Shown here one piece after another: positions 12,326 through 19,432 of a stretch of 64,000 nucleotides of DNA; positions within the stretch are counted from its first letter, which is position 1, and every line of letters begins with the position of its first letter. The position numbers were made by a program, and so were the translations under genes. The DNA lies in the NCBI RefSeq assembly GCF_023555385.1, contig NZ_JAJSED010000001.1, forward strand, positions 992,001 through 1,056,000, given 5' to 3'. This stretch comes from Guyparkeria hydrothermalis (lineage in GTDB: Bacteria > Pseudomonadota > Gammaproteobacteria > Halothiobacillales > Halothiobacillaceae). The notes under the pieces were generated by a model. That model was not told the origin of the DNA. It did not search any database and saw only the letters and a list, made by a program, of their open reading frames with translations.

Positions 12326-12835
12326 ATGACCGATACCCGCCACGAGCACAGCGAAACCTACGAAGCCCTGCGACACGGCTACTACCAGTTGCTCGAACGG
12401 ATCTATGCCCGCCTGCTCGACGAGCCCGGCCACAAGCCGGCCGATCGCGCCCGCATTGCCCAGTTGGCCGAGGAAGAGGCCTCGACAATCGACACCGAGG
12501 ATTTCCGCCACGAAATCGTCGAGGCGGTGAAGGACGACCTGGAACACACCCGCGAGAGCCTCGCCAGCGAGGGCGAGAGCATCCGCGACACCCTGCGCGA
12601 CTGGGCGGGCGACGTCGGCACCCGACTGCTCTCGATTGCCGACCAGACCGACGTGACACTCGAGCAGATCCGCAACGATGCCGAACGCACCCGGCCGCGC
12701 GAATGGGTGGCCGGCCACGTCACCAGCCCGAAGCGCCTGAAGTGCACCAACTGCGGCGAGATCCTGCATCACGAGACGTTCGGCCCGCTACCCACCTGCC
12801 CGGCGTGCGGCGGCAACTCCTTCCGTCGGCCCTGA
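12326..12835 (+). CDS. ybeL: Zinc ribbon-containing DUF1451 protein (YbeL-like)
   Basis: 169 aa starting at the ATG at 12326, 9 nt after a GGAGG box. The N-terminal two thirds is charged and helical (YEALRHGYYQLLERIYARLLDE and on through repeated acidic segments). The C-terminus is a zinc ribbon with two CxxC knuckles (LKCTNCGEILHH and PTCPACGGNSF). This architecture and the divergent position beside leuS match E. coli YbeL, whose function is unknown. The gene is monocistronic; an inverted repeat followed by T4 (12871-12950) lies downstream. Confidence 0.85.
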   Translation: MTDTRHEHSETYEALRHGYYQLLERIYARLLDEPGHKPADRARIAQLAEEEASTIDTEDFRHEIVEAVKDDLEHTRESLASEGESIRDTLRDWAGDVGTRLLSIADQTDVTLEQIRNDAERTRPREWVAGHVTSPKRLKCTNCGEILHHETFGPLPTCPACGGNSFRRP

Positions 12836-12870
12836 ACCTCTCCTGCTCCCGGCCCTGACCGGCGAAATCA

Positions 12871-12950
12871 AGCCCCCGGGAGTGAATGCCACCTGCCCCT
12901 GCCCTGAGTGATTACGGCGCAGAGTCGCCTCCCATCCCGGGGGCTCTTTT
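12871..12950 (+). terminator. Possible long-loop terminator
   Basis: AGCCCCCGGG at 12871-12880 pairs perfectly with CCCGGGGGCT at 12936-12945, followed by CTTTT. The 55-nt loop is unusually long for an intrinsic terminator and could itself fold. It lies 35 nt after the zinc-ribbon gene stop and about 95 nt before the rhodanese start, so it could terminate the former or act as a structured leader of the latter. Confidence 0.4.
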
Positions 12951-13044
12951 GGGGCACCCAACCGCGCGGACAGCGGAACCTCCAACGCCAATCGGGTCCA
13001 AAGCCGGACGACATCTGTCTTTCGAATCCGCATTGGAGTCCGTC

Positions 13045-13983
13045 ATGCGACGAGGACTGGTTCTTTTCCTGTTTCTGACCTGCCTGCCGGCCTCTGGCGC
13101 CTGGGCGATCAGCGTGCCGCCACTCGCCGAACCGGCCTGGCTGGCCGAACACCTCGAGGCGCCCGACCTGGCCATCATCGAGGTCTCCAACGAGACCTCC
13201 TTCCTGTTCAACGGGCATATCCCCGGCGCTCGGCTGACCACGAAGTCCGCCTGGCGCGAGCAGGACGAGGATGGTGCCCTTGTCCACCTTCCGGCCGAGA
13301 CGCTGCAGACCATGTTCCGTGATCTGGGCGTCAACGACGGTGACGGCGTCATCATCTATTACAAGGGCAACGACATGAACGAGGTGCTGGGGGCCTACTA
13401 CCTGTTCTGGCTCCTGCACACCCTCGGTCATACCAACGTCGGCATGCTGGACCAGGGCTGGCATGGCTGGCAGCAGGCCGGCGGGCCGGTTGAAGACAGC
13501 CAGCCCGAGACGACGCGCGGGGATTTCGTCGCCCGCCCGCTGCCGGCTCTGGTGCTAACCACCGACGAACTGGCTGCCATCCGCGAGGACTACCCGGTGG
13601 TCGACGGACGGCCGGCCACGCATTTCGCCGGCACCGACAAGTTTCCCGCCAACCCCAAGTACGGCCGCATCGAGGGGACAATCAACAAGCCTTGGGAAGA
13701 TTTCGTCAACGAAACAGACGACGGCCGGCTTTACATGAAGCCCACCAGCATCGAGTCATTCTTCGAGGAGCACGGCGTCACGCGGCAGACGCCGTTTCTG
13801 ATCACCTGCCTGGGCGGGACCGGCGGCGCGATCGATTACGCGATGTTCTACCAGGCGGGTTTTCGCAACATGCGGGTACACGATTCCGGTCTGCGTAGCT
13901 GGAACGCCCGCGACCTGCCGCTCATCCAGCCCGACTCAGACAGCGAAACCGCAGGGCAGAACGACAAGGCCGAGTCGGACTGA
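13045..13983 (+). CDS. Periplasmic two-domain rhodanese (sulfurtransferase)
   Basis: 312 aa. The ATG at 13045 gives a clean signal peptide (MRRGLVLFLFLTCLPASGAWA); the longer open frame upstream lacks one. Two rhodanese modules follow: an N-terminal one (VIIEVSNETSFLFNGHIPGARLTTKSAWR) and a C-terminal one (VVDGRPATHFAGTDK). The active-site loop is LITCLGGTGGAIDYAMF, with the cysteine near residue 255. Such enzymes move sulfane sulfur from thiosulfate or persulfides to acceptors such as cyanide or thiols. Export suggests periplasmic sulfur chemistry. The natural substrate cannot be read from sequence. Confidence 0.85.
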   Translation: MRRGLVLFLFLTCLPASGAWAISVPPLAEPAWLAEHLEAPDLAIIEVSNETSFLFNGHIPGARLTTKSAWREQDEDGALVHLPAETLQTMFRDLGVNDGDGVIIYYKGNDMNEVLGAYYLFWLLHTLGHTNVGMLDQGWHGWQQAGGPVEDSQPETTRGDFVARPLPALVLTTDELAAIREDYPVVDGRPATHFAGTDKFPANPKYGRIEGTINKPWEDFVNETDDGRLYMKPTSIESFFEEHGVTRQTPFLITCLGGTGGAIDYAMFYQAGFRNMRVHDSGLRSWNARDLPLIQPDSDSETAGQNDKAESD

Positions 13984-14025
13984 CCAACCGCGCCGGGCAA
14001 GACCGGGCGCGGGTCGGGCCTGATA

Positions 14026-14466
14026 TCAGGGGCGACGCTCCCGCTCCTGCTTGCGCTGCCGGTTGACCACACCCGCCAACTGGGTCTGGAGGCCGGCCAA
14101 CAGCTCCCAGACATCATCCACGGTCAGCAGACCGACCAGCGAACCATCATCCTGGACCACGGGCAACCGACGCACCCCTTTGGTCTCCATGATCTCCATG
14201 GCGGTGAAGAGATTGTCCTGTGCTCGCACCGTGATCAGCGGGCCGGAGGCGATCTCCCGCGCCGACAGATCGGCGGGATCGAGCCCGGGCACCATCACCT
14301 CGAGGACCAGATCACGATCCGTGACGATGCCGACTGGCTTGCGGCCGTCCTCCACCACCACGACATCGCCGACGTGCTCCTTTCGCATCAGGGTCGCGGC
14401 TTCCTGGGCGGAATCGTCCGCCCCGATGGTGATGACTTCCTGGTTGCAGATTTCACCGACATGCAT
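14026..14466 (-). CDS. CBS-domain pair protein
   Basis: 146 aa from the ATG at 14466, which has AGGAGAG upstream; the longer frame is not supported. Two CBS motifs are visible: MHVGEICNQEVITIGADDSAQEAATLM with VGDVVVVEDGRKPVGIVTDRDLV, and PLITVRAQDNLFTAMEIMETKGVRRLPVV with LVGLLTVDDVWELL. Stand-alone CBS pairs usually bind adenine nucleotides and regulate partner proteins. It follows the HPF-like gene on the same strand after 76 nt, so a role in energy or stress sensing is plausible but unproven. Confidence 0.88.
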   Translation of the reverse strand: MHVGEICNQEVITIGADDSAQEAATLMRKEHVGDVVVVEDGRKPVGIVTDRDLVLEVMVPGLDPADLSAREIASGPLITVRAQDNLFTAMEIMETKGVRRLPVVQDDGSLVGLLTVDDVWELLAGLQTQLAGVVNRQRKQERERRP

Positions 14467-14542
14467 GGCATCTCTCCTCTGATAACGGGCCGGCCCATGG
14501 CAAAGGACCAGAGTCGGGCCAACCAAAACGGGCGCCTTTCGA

Positions 14543-15118
14543 TCACCCCGTCGTGTGGTGCTTGCCTTCAACGTGCACGGTGCTGGCTGTCGGCCCATCC
14601 TCGCCCTGGACCTCGGAGAAACGCACCGTCTCGCCCCCTTGAAGCTTGTCGAAGTCGTAATCCACCACGCTGTTTCGGCTGAAGTTAACCTCGCGCCCAT
14701 CCGCGGCCAGAATCACACCGAAGCCATCCGGGGCCAGCTCGACGATGCGACCGTGGGGCGGGGCCTCATGACGCTTCACGTCACCACGCTGCTTCGCCGC
14801 GAATGACTGCAATTGGCTCTGCATGGCCTTGAATGCGTCGCGGACGGCGACGTACGGGTCTTCGTGCGCATGGTTCTTCGACGGGTCCCGACTGGCGACC
14901 AGCTCACCGGTCGGCACCGTGACGTCGATCACCACGTGGTAGAGATTCCCCTTGGTATGACGGTTCTGGCTCGGCTCGACCACCACCCGACACGACATGA
15001 TGTGTTCGTAATAGCGCGTCAGCCGGGCCACATTCTCGCGGATCTTGTTGTCGAGAACCTCGGAACGGTTCAGGTGCCGGAATTCGATCTCGAGGGGGAA
15101 GCTGATCTCACCATTCAT
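14543..15118 (-). CDS. HPF/RaiA-family ribosome-associated protein with C-terminal cold-shock-like domain
   Basis: 191 aa. Residues 1-112 resemble ribosome hibernation factors (LEIEFRHLNRSEVLDNKIRENVA, then a VVVEP strand and VAVRDAFKAMQSQLQSFA). Residues 118-191 look like a cold-shock/S1-type OB fold (HGRIVELAPDGFGVILAADG and VNFSRNSVVDYDF). The fusion suggests a protein that occupies the ribosome and contacts RNA under stress. It precedes the CBS protein in the same direction. A TTGCCTA palindrome lies 63 nt upstream of the start and may be an operator. Confidence 0.85.
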   Translation of the reverse strand: MNGEISFPLEIEFRHLNRSEVLDNKIRENVARLTRYYEHIMSCRVVVEPSQNRHTKGNLYHVVIDVTVPTGELVASRDPSKNHAHEDPYVAVRDAFKAMQSQLQSFAAKQRGDVKRHEAPPHGRIVELAPDGFGVILAADGREVNFSRNSVVDYDFDKLQGGETVRFSEVQGEDGPTASTVHVEGKHHTTG

Positions 15119-15180
15119 CGCATGCTCTCCTGGGATGACACGCCCGGCGACTGCACGGCCGCGACGGACGCACGGGACGG

Positions 15181-15212
15181 TTGCCTAGGTATCAGTTTAG
15201 GCAAGGTTTGCC
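15181..15212. promoter_or_regulatory. Inverted repeat upstream of the HPF-like gene
   Basis: TTGCCTA (15181-15187) and TAGGCAA (15198-15204) form a perfect 7-bp inverted repeat with a 10-nt spacer. A third half-site, TTGCC at 15208-15212, pairs with GGCAA at 15200-15204 as a second, overlapping palindrome. The site lies in the 143-nt gap upstream of the HPF-like gene start at 15118. The arrangement is typical of a dimeric repressor operator; the regulator is unknown. Confidence 0.45.
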
Positions 15213-15261
15213 GAATGACACGGCCGATATAGCGAGAGGACTGGAGCGGCGGCTGGCGGCT

Positions 15262-15753
15262 TCAGATCAGCTCGATAGTGGCGATTTCCAGACGAAACGC
15301 ACCCGGCTGACGATCGGCGACCAGAAAACCGAAACGCTCGATCTGCATCGGATTCAATGGCGACGCATCGGAAAGGGCTCGGCCGCGGAACACGGCCTCG
15401 AAGTCGGACCACGGCAACGTGATGCTCAACCAGCCTCCGTCAATGGTGTCGAAGCCGGCGGCATAGGAGGCGCCGTCCGGTAGCGACTCGGTGCCGACAC
15501 GGCACTGGTAGCGGCGTCCATCGCCGCGCAGACGGATCGAAACACCATCACTGCCGGCCAGCGTCCCCGTGGGAACCGGCCGACGCACGGAAGCAAAACC
15601 GCCGCCCCGCTCTAGAGACAATGTGCCGCTGAAGACCCCACGCTCGCCCTCCACCGCGAAGCGCCCGACGGACATGCCGCCCATCACCACATCATTCACC
15701 GCCTGCCAGCGGCCGGCCTCTTCGGGTGTGTCAAATCTCAACCACGTCGTCAT
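15262..15753 (-). CDS. CIA30-family protein
   Basis: 163 aa from the ATG at 15753 (MTTWLRFDTPEEAGRW). The CIA30 family hallmark VNDVVMGGMSVGRF is at about residues 19-32, followed by the beta-sandwich pattern GGGFASVRRPV, YQCRVGTESLPDGASYAAGF and LPWSDFEAVFRG. Eukaryotic CIA30 is an assembly factor of respiratory complex I. The bacterial members are mostly uncharacterised cytosolic proteins. The gene follows the DUF4396 gene by 32 nt on the same strand and may be co-transcribed with it. Confidence 0.85.
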   Translation of the reverse strand: MTTWLRFDTPEEAGRWQAVNDVVMGGMSVGRFAVEGERGVFSGTLSLERGGGFASVRRPVPTGTLAGSDGVSIRLRGDGRRYQCRVGTESLPDGASYAAGFDTIDGGWLSITLPWSDFEAVFRGRALSDASPLNPMQIERFGFLVADRQPGAFRLEIATIELI

Positions 15754-15785
15754 TGAGTCATGATCTCCTTCTACGGACCGATCGG

Positions 15786-16535
15786 TCACATCTTCTCCTT
15801 GATACCGGCCCGGATCAGCCACCAGTTCACCGGGTAGCTGGTGATGAAGCCGAAAATCATCGCGATCTGCATCAGAAACCAGAACTCCGGCATGGTCGGA
15901 TTGATCGGATGCTCCCAGACCCGGGCCGCCAGAATGAAGTGCGCCACGGCCATGAAGCCGTACATTCCCACCTGCCATGCCGTCAGCGAGAGCGCGTCCG
16001 CCTTGATGGCCTGGATCAGGCCATCCATGGGGTTAAGGTTCCGCATCGGCTTGATGGTGAAGTACTGGAAGGCGATGCCGAAGATGAAGGCAAGGACGTA
16101 GTCGAAGATCCACACCGCGAAAATCTTGCCCGTCTCGTCGTCCGCGAAAAGCGTTTTCCAGCCGAACCAGACGGCGATGGCCGGCAGCCCCACGGCCAGG
16201 AATTCGGCCGTCACGTCACCGAGCGTGCAGCCGCTGCCACAGTGGGTCGTTCCTTTGCCCACCATGACCGTGAACGGCGTCCGGGCAAGATTCGGCGGTG
16301 TCTGCTCCCGCGCCTTCGCCGCCATCATCTTCTCCCGCGTGGCCAGCCGACCCCAGCGGAAATAGCCCCAGACCGCAATCACGGTGCCGAACAGGGCGGT
16401 CACCGGCCAGACGACATTCATGATCCACATGTGCTGCCGGTGTCCCCGCAGCAGATCGACAACGATGACAAGCGACGACAGACCACCCAGCAACAGCATT
16501 GCGACCGATAGCTGGCTGAACCAATTCGGGATCAT
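15786..16535 (-). CDS. DUF4396 family membrane protein
   Basis: 249 aa from the ATG at 16535, preceded by AGAGGAGT with good spacing; the frame continues upstream without stop but that part is not membrane-like. About six hydrophobic segments are visible. The centre carries the family signature THCGSGCTLGDVTAEF (about residues 99-114) with two cysteines and a histidine, followed by a loop and more helices ending at the basic IRAGIKEKM. Function is unknown; the metal-ligand-like motif suggests metal or redox chemistry in the membrane (inference). Confidence 0.85.
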   Translation of the reverse strand: MIPNWFSQLSVAMLLLGGLSSLVIVVDLLRGHRQHMWIMNVVWPVTALFGTVIAVWGYFRWGRLATREKMMAAKAREQTPPNLARTPFTVMVGKGTTHCGSGCTLGDVTAEFLAVGLPAIAVWFGWKTLFADDETGKIFAVWIFDYVLAFIFGIAFQYFTIKPMRNLNPMDGLIQAIKADALSLTAWQVGMYGFMAVAHFILAARVWEHPINPTMPEFWFLMQIAMIFGFITSYPVNWWLIRAGIKEKM

Positions 16536-16778
16536 CGACACGACTCCTCTACTGGAAAATGAGGCCGGCGAAACGGCCCTGAGACAATGGCTTGGTTTGC
16601 TATGGACAGGCCCTGAGCATGGACACCGAGAGTCGGTGTTTTCAAACCGTTTCGAAACGATGGAGGGAAGCAGCGGGTTCGACGAACTCCCGCTTCGGCT
16701 CGAGGGTCTATGCTTGACCACGACAGGCAAATCCCATCGATTCTGAGCCAAGTTCCAACCGAACGAGGAGGTATTGCC

Positions 16779-17273
16779 ATGCGCACGATTGTTGCCGCAA
16801 CCGCCCTGACCCTCGCCTCCACCGCCCTGGCGCCTCCCGTCCTGGCAGCCGAAGACGAACCCTGGAAGAAGCCAGGCTGGGAACCGATCAGCGAGGAGGA
16901 ACGCCAGCCGGCGACACCGGACCAGATCGACTCGAGTGCCGTCGACGTCCAGGAGAACCGGGGCGTCAGTTATATGACCGGCGGCCTCGGGTCGGGCGAA
17001 CGGGCCTGGCTTGAACAGCACGGAACGTCCTTCCCGGTGACCCTGCAGTTTTCGAAGGGTCAGCGAGGCGCATTTGTCTCCTCGGTGAACGTCACAATCC
17101 ACGATCAGAGTGGGCAGACACTGTTCGAGGCGACGACCGACGGGCCGCTGATCTATATCGACCTGCCCGCCGGAAACTACCAGACCACGGTCAACTATCG
17201 TGACCACGTACGCGACTTCGATCTGCGGGTACCGTCGAGCGGACGGACCAGCAAGTCGATCAACTTCCCGTAA
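16779..17273 (+). CDS. Small secreted beta-sandwich protein (carboxypeptidase-regulatory-like)
   Basis: 164 aa from the ATG at 16779, with GAGGAG 8 nt upstream. A signal peptide is clear: MRTIVAATALTLASTALAPPVLAAEDE. The mature part ends with FVSSVNVTIHDQSGQTLFEA and IDLPAGNYQTTVNYRDHV, resembling the prealbumin-like carboxypeptidase regulatory fold seen in many exported proteins. It is transcribed alone from the gap divergent to the DUF4396 gene and is followed by a strong terminator. Function unknown. Confidence 0.75.
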   Translation: MRTIVAATALTLASTALAPPVLAAEDEPWKKPGWEPISEEERQPATPDQIDSSAVDVQENRGVSYMTGGLGSGERAWLEQHGTSFPVTLQFSKGQRGAFVSSVNVTIHDQSGQTLFEATTDGPLIYIDLPAGNYQTTVNYRDHVRDFDLRVPSSGRTSKSINFP

Positions 17274-17289
17274 GCCAGGCAGCCAACGA

Positions 17290-17330
17290 AAAAAGCCCGG
17301 ACCCGCGCCAAGCGGTCCGGGCTTTTTCTT
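17290..17330 (+). terminator. Intrinsic terminator (probably bidirectional)
   Basis: A perfect 14-bp stem, AAAAAGCCCGGACC (17290-17303) with GGTCCGGGCTTTTT (17314-17327), has a 10-nt loop CGCGCCAAGC. It lies 16 nt after the secreted-protein gene. A-rich and T-rich flanks allow use in both directions. The loop motif recurs, inverted, in the terminator at 19162-19204. Confidence 0.92.
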
Positions 17331-17664
17331 GATAGTTGGCAAGGCCGGCCTTGGCCGCGTTCCCATGCCCGGATGTCATGCCGCACGGTGTCCCGATGGT
17401 CCTATTCCAGCCCCCTTTCCGCACGAATGACCGCCTATCGCGGCGTCAAATGCCGATTTCCATCTGAGCCCCTCTTCTTCGTCAGCGGAACGGACCCGTT
17501 CCGCCGCGGTCTTACGACGGAAACAACTGAGTTACCTGGACCGGCCTGAGCCGCATGTCCGGTCGCGCGATCTCCCGGCGCCCTAGCGGGCGCTACCCGA
17601 GGCGCCCCGAACGACGGGCAGGCCTGCGGATCTTCGACAGTCAAGCAATTGCAAGGAGTTGGGC
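17331..17664. other. Upstream region of the beta-propeller gene
   Basis: This stretch of about 330 nt holds no supported gene. It contains a perfect 9-bp inverted repeat, GCGGAACGG (17485-17493) and CCGTTCCGC (17496-17504), separated by 2 nt. A second smaller hairpin (GCGCCC / GGGCGC) lies near 17578-17593. An AAGGAG ribosome-binding site at 17653-17658 precedes the next gene. The first palindrome is a plausible operator; no promoter hexamers are convincing. Confidence 0.4.
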
Positions 17665-18990
17665 ATGTTCGTAGCGCTACTGAGGTATGGATCGGCGGGC
17701 CTGTTGCTGGCCGGCTGGGCAGGTTCGGTGTTGGCATTTGGTCCCACAGAGTGGACCCAGTACCGAATGGGTCCCGAGCACAATGCGGTGTTCGACGATG
17801 GGAAAGACACTGCCCTGCCGGATGCGCACTACCGGACCGGTGATCAGGTGCGTGCGACTCCGGTGATCGTTGACGGGCGGCTGTATGTCGGCAACCACGC
17901 CACCGGCGGTTTGTTCGCATTCTCGCTGGACGACGGAAGCACCCTGTGGACCGACAACCACCCGTGGTTCCGCCACGCGCCCAATTGGGTGCATGCCGAA
18001 ACCATTACGGACGGCAAGCGCTTGTATGTGGCTTACGGGAATCGGGTCTTCCAGAGCGCCGGGGTCCGCGGCACCGGCAGGAGCGGCGTCATGGCGGTCG
18101 ACCCGGAAACGGGCGGTACGTTGTGGAACCATCCCACGGTGGGCGAAGTGATGCCCACGCCAGCGCTATGGAATGGCCTCCTGTATGCCACCACCGGCGG
18201 AGCCAACCTGCGGGCGATTGACCCCGAGACCGGCAAGCTGGCGTGGAAACTCGAACTGCCGGGCTGGGTCAGCATGTCGTCTCCGGCGGTCACCGATGAC
18301 GGGATGCTCTACGTCGGCACGATGGATGCCGTGGTGGGTGTCGATCTCGAGCAGCAGAAGATCGTTTGGCAGCATGACGAGATCGGCAGCTTTACCGACG
18401 TGCCGCCGGCCGTTGGCAAGGACAACGTGGTCGTCATCACCGCGGTGAAGGCCTATGCCAGTGCCACCAAAGAGGAACGCGCGCAGTTTCCGGACACCGG
18501 CAAGGGTTACATGCACTTCATCTACGGCTTCGATGCAGCCAGCGGGAAACTGCTTTGGAAAGACCTGCTGGGTAGCGGGCCGAAACAGAACAACAACACC
18601 TCCGGTGCCCCGGCGATTGCCGATGGCCACGTCTACGTCGGCAGCCCATACACCAAGTCGGTATTCGCCTACGACGTCAGCAGCGGCGAGAAACTCTGGG
18701 AGCACCCGGCACAAGACAAGGTCAAGGGGGCTCCGGCCATCGCGGATGGTCTTGTCTTCTTCGGCGACACAAGTGGCCTGCTTTATGTCGTCGATGCCGA
18801 AAGCGGTGATGCCCTCAAGCGCGAGAACGGCAGCCCCCTGCCACCGCGCAAACTGGGCGGCTCGTTGAACAACACGAAGAACACCGCGCTGGCGCCGGCT
18901 GGGCCCGTCGTGATCGGCGACACCCTGTTTGTCGGCAGTCAGGACCGCTACGTCTATCGCATCTCGATCCCGGACTGGATCAACCAGTAA
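17665..18990 (+). CDS. Exported PQQ-like beta-propeller repeat protein
   Basis: 441 aa from the ATG at 17665, 6 nt after AAGGAG; a TTG 6 nt earlier is less likely. Signal peptide: MFVALLRYGSAGLLLAGWAG then SVLA. The mature part has about seven propeller blades, each ending in a strand such as GLFAFSLDDGSTLW, GVMAVDPETGGTLW, NLRAIDPETGKLAW, IYGFDAASGKLLW, VFAYDVSSGEKLW and LYVVDAESGD. It resembles the PQQ-dependent dehydrogenase and BamB fold, but the catalytic Glu-Asn-Asp set and metal site of the dehydrogenases are not obvious. It may be a scaffold or an oxidoreductase of unknown substrate. Confidence 0.8.
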   Translation: MFVALLRYGSAGLLLAGWAGSVLAFGPTEWTQYRMGPEHNAVFDDGKDTALPDAHYRTGDQVRATPVIVDGRLYVGNHATGGLFAFSLDDGSTLWTDNHPWFRHAPNWVHAETITDGKRLYVAYGNRVFQSAGVRGTGRSGVMAVDPETGGTLWNHPTVGEVMPTPALWNGLLYATTGGANLRAIDPETGKLAWKLELPGWVSMSSPAVTDDGMLYVGTMDAVVGVDLEQQKIVWQHDEIGSFTDVPPAVGKDNVVVITAVKAYASATKEERAQFPDTGKGYMHFIYGFDAASGKLLWKDLLGSGPKQNNNTSGAPAIADGHVYVGSPYTKSVFAYDVSSGEKLWEHPAQDKVKGAPAIADGLVFFGDTSGLLYVVDAESGDALKRENGSPLPPRKLGGSLNNTKNTALAPAGPVVIGDTLFVGSQDRYVYRISIPDWINQ

Positions 18991-19161
18991 GCGCTCGGCC
19001 CACGGCAGGCGCACCTGAGCCTGCCGGACCGGCAATCGCGTAGGCCCGGTCCGAGGCCGATTCCGTCCGCGGAGGTCACCACACGCCGCCGCGGACGCTC
19101 ATATCCCGACCACGGGACGGACCAGGCGGTCGATCACCGTCCCGCAAGATAGTGACCAACA

Positions 19162-19204
19162 AAAAGAGCCCGGATCGCTTGGCGCGAATCCGGGCTCTTT
19201 TCTT
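19162..19204. terminator. Bidirectional intrinsic terminator
   Basis: A perfect 14-bp stem, AAAAGAGCCCGGAT (19162-19175) with ATCCGGGCTCTTTT (19188-19201), has a 12-nt loop. It can end the propeller gene transcript on the plus strand. On the minus strand it could end transcription of the gene whose CCA tail appears at 19211. The loop is the reverse complement of the loop in the 17290 terminator. Confidence 0.92.
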
Positions 19205-19210
19205 GCGATT

Positions 19211-19233
19211 TGGTGGAGCCAGGCTCGGCCTCT
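19211..19233 (-). other. Possible integration-site remnant (tRNA/tmRNA 3' tail)
   Basis: On the minus strand the sequence ends GGCTCCACCA at 19211, the form of a tRNA or tmRNA acceptor end, directly followed by a terminator and directly adjacent to an integrase. Integrases of this class usually insert at tRNA or tmRNA 3' ends, leaving a short 3' copy on one side of the island. The full tRNA would lie at the unseen right border. No T-loop is visible, so the copy would be short, or the match fortuitous. Confidence 0.35.
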
Positions 19234-19432
19234 GCCACATTTCACCCGGTCTCAAGCGCTATCAATGAGACTCTATGCGGTTGATGTGGCTGAGGTTTCA
19301 CCCTTCGCCTCCTGTCAATTCGTGTCAGGAAAACGCATGCCATCGCAACGTTTTGGATAGTTTTGAGACGGGATATTGTCGCCTCGCAAGTCATTGATAT
19401 GGCCTTCCGAGCCCACCTTCAGGACACCCGTC

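Larger units (their letters stand above)
18991..19432. other. Gene-free border region between core genome and island
   Basis: About 440 nt without a supported gene. It contains the strong bidirectional terminator at 19162-19204, then a GGCTCCACCA tail on the minus strand (19220-19211) that looks like the 3' end of a tRNA or tmRNA, then unassigned DNA up to the integrase. I see no T-arm (GTTCGA-type) next to the tail, so no complete tRNA is present here. Confidence 0.5.

Noticed and set aside
15786-17366. 526-codon version of the DUF4396 gene
   Set aside because: The extension overlaps the secreted-protein gene and a terminator; the ribosome-binding site and membrane start support 16535.
19211-19320. 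Complete tRNA or tmRNA gene at the island border
   Set aside because: Only the CCA-type tail is present; no T-arm or acceptor partner was found.
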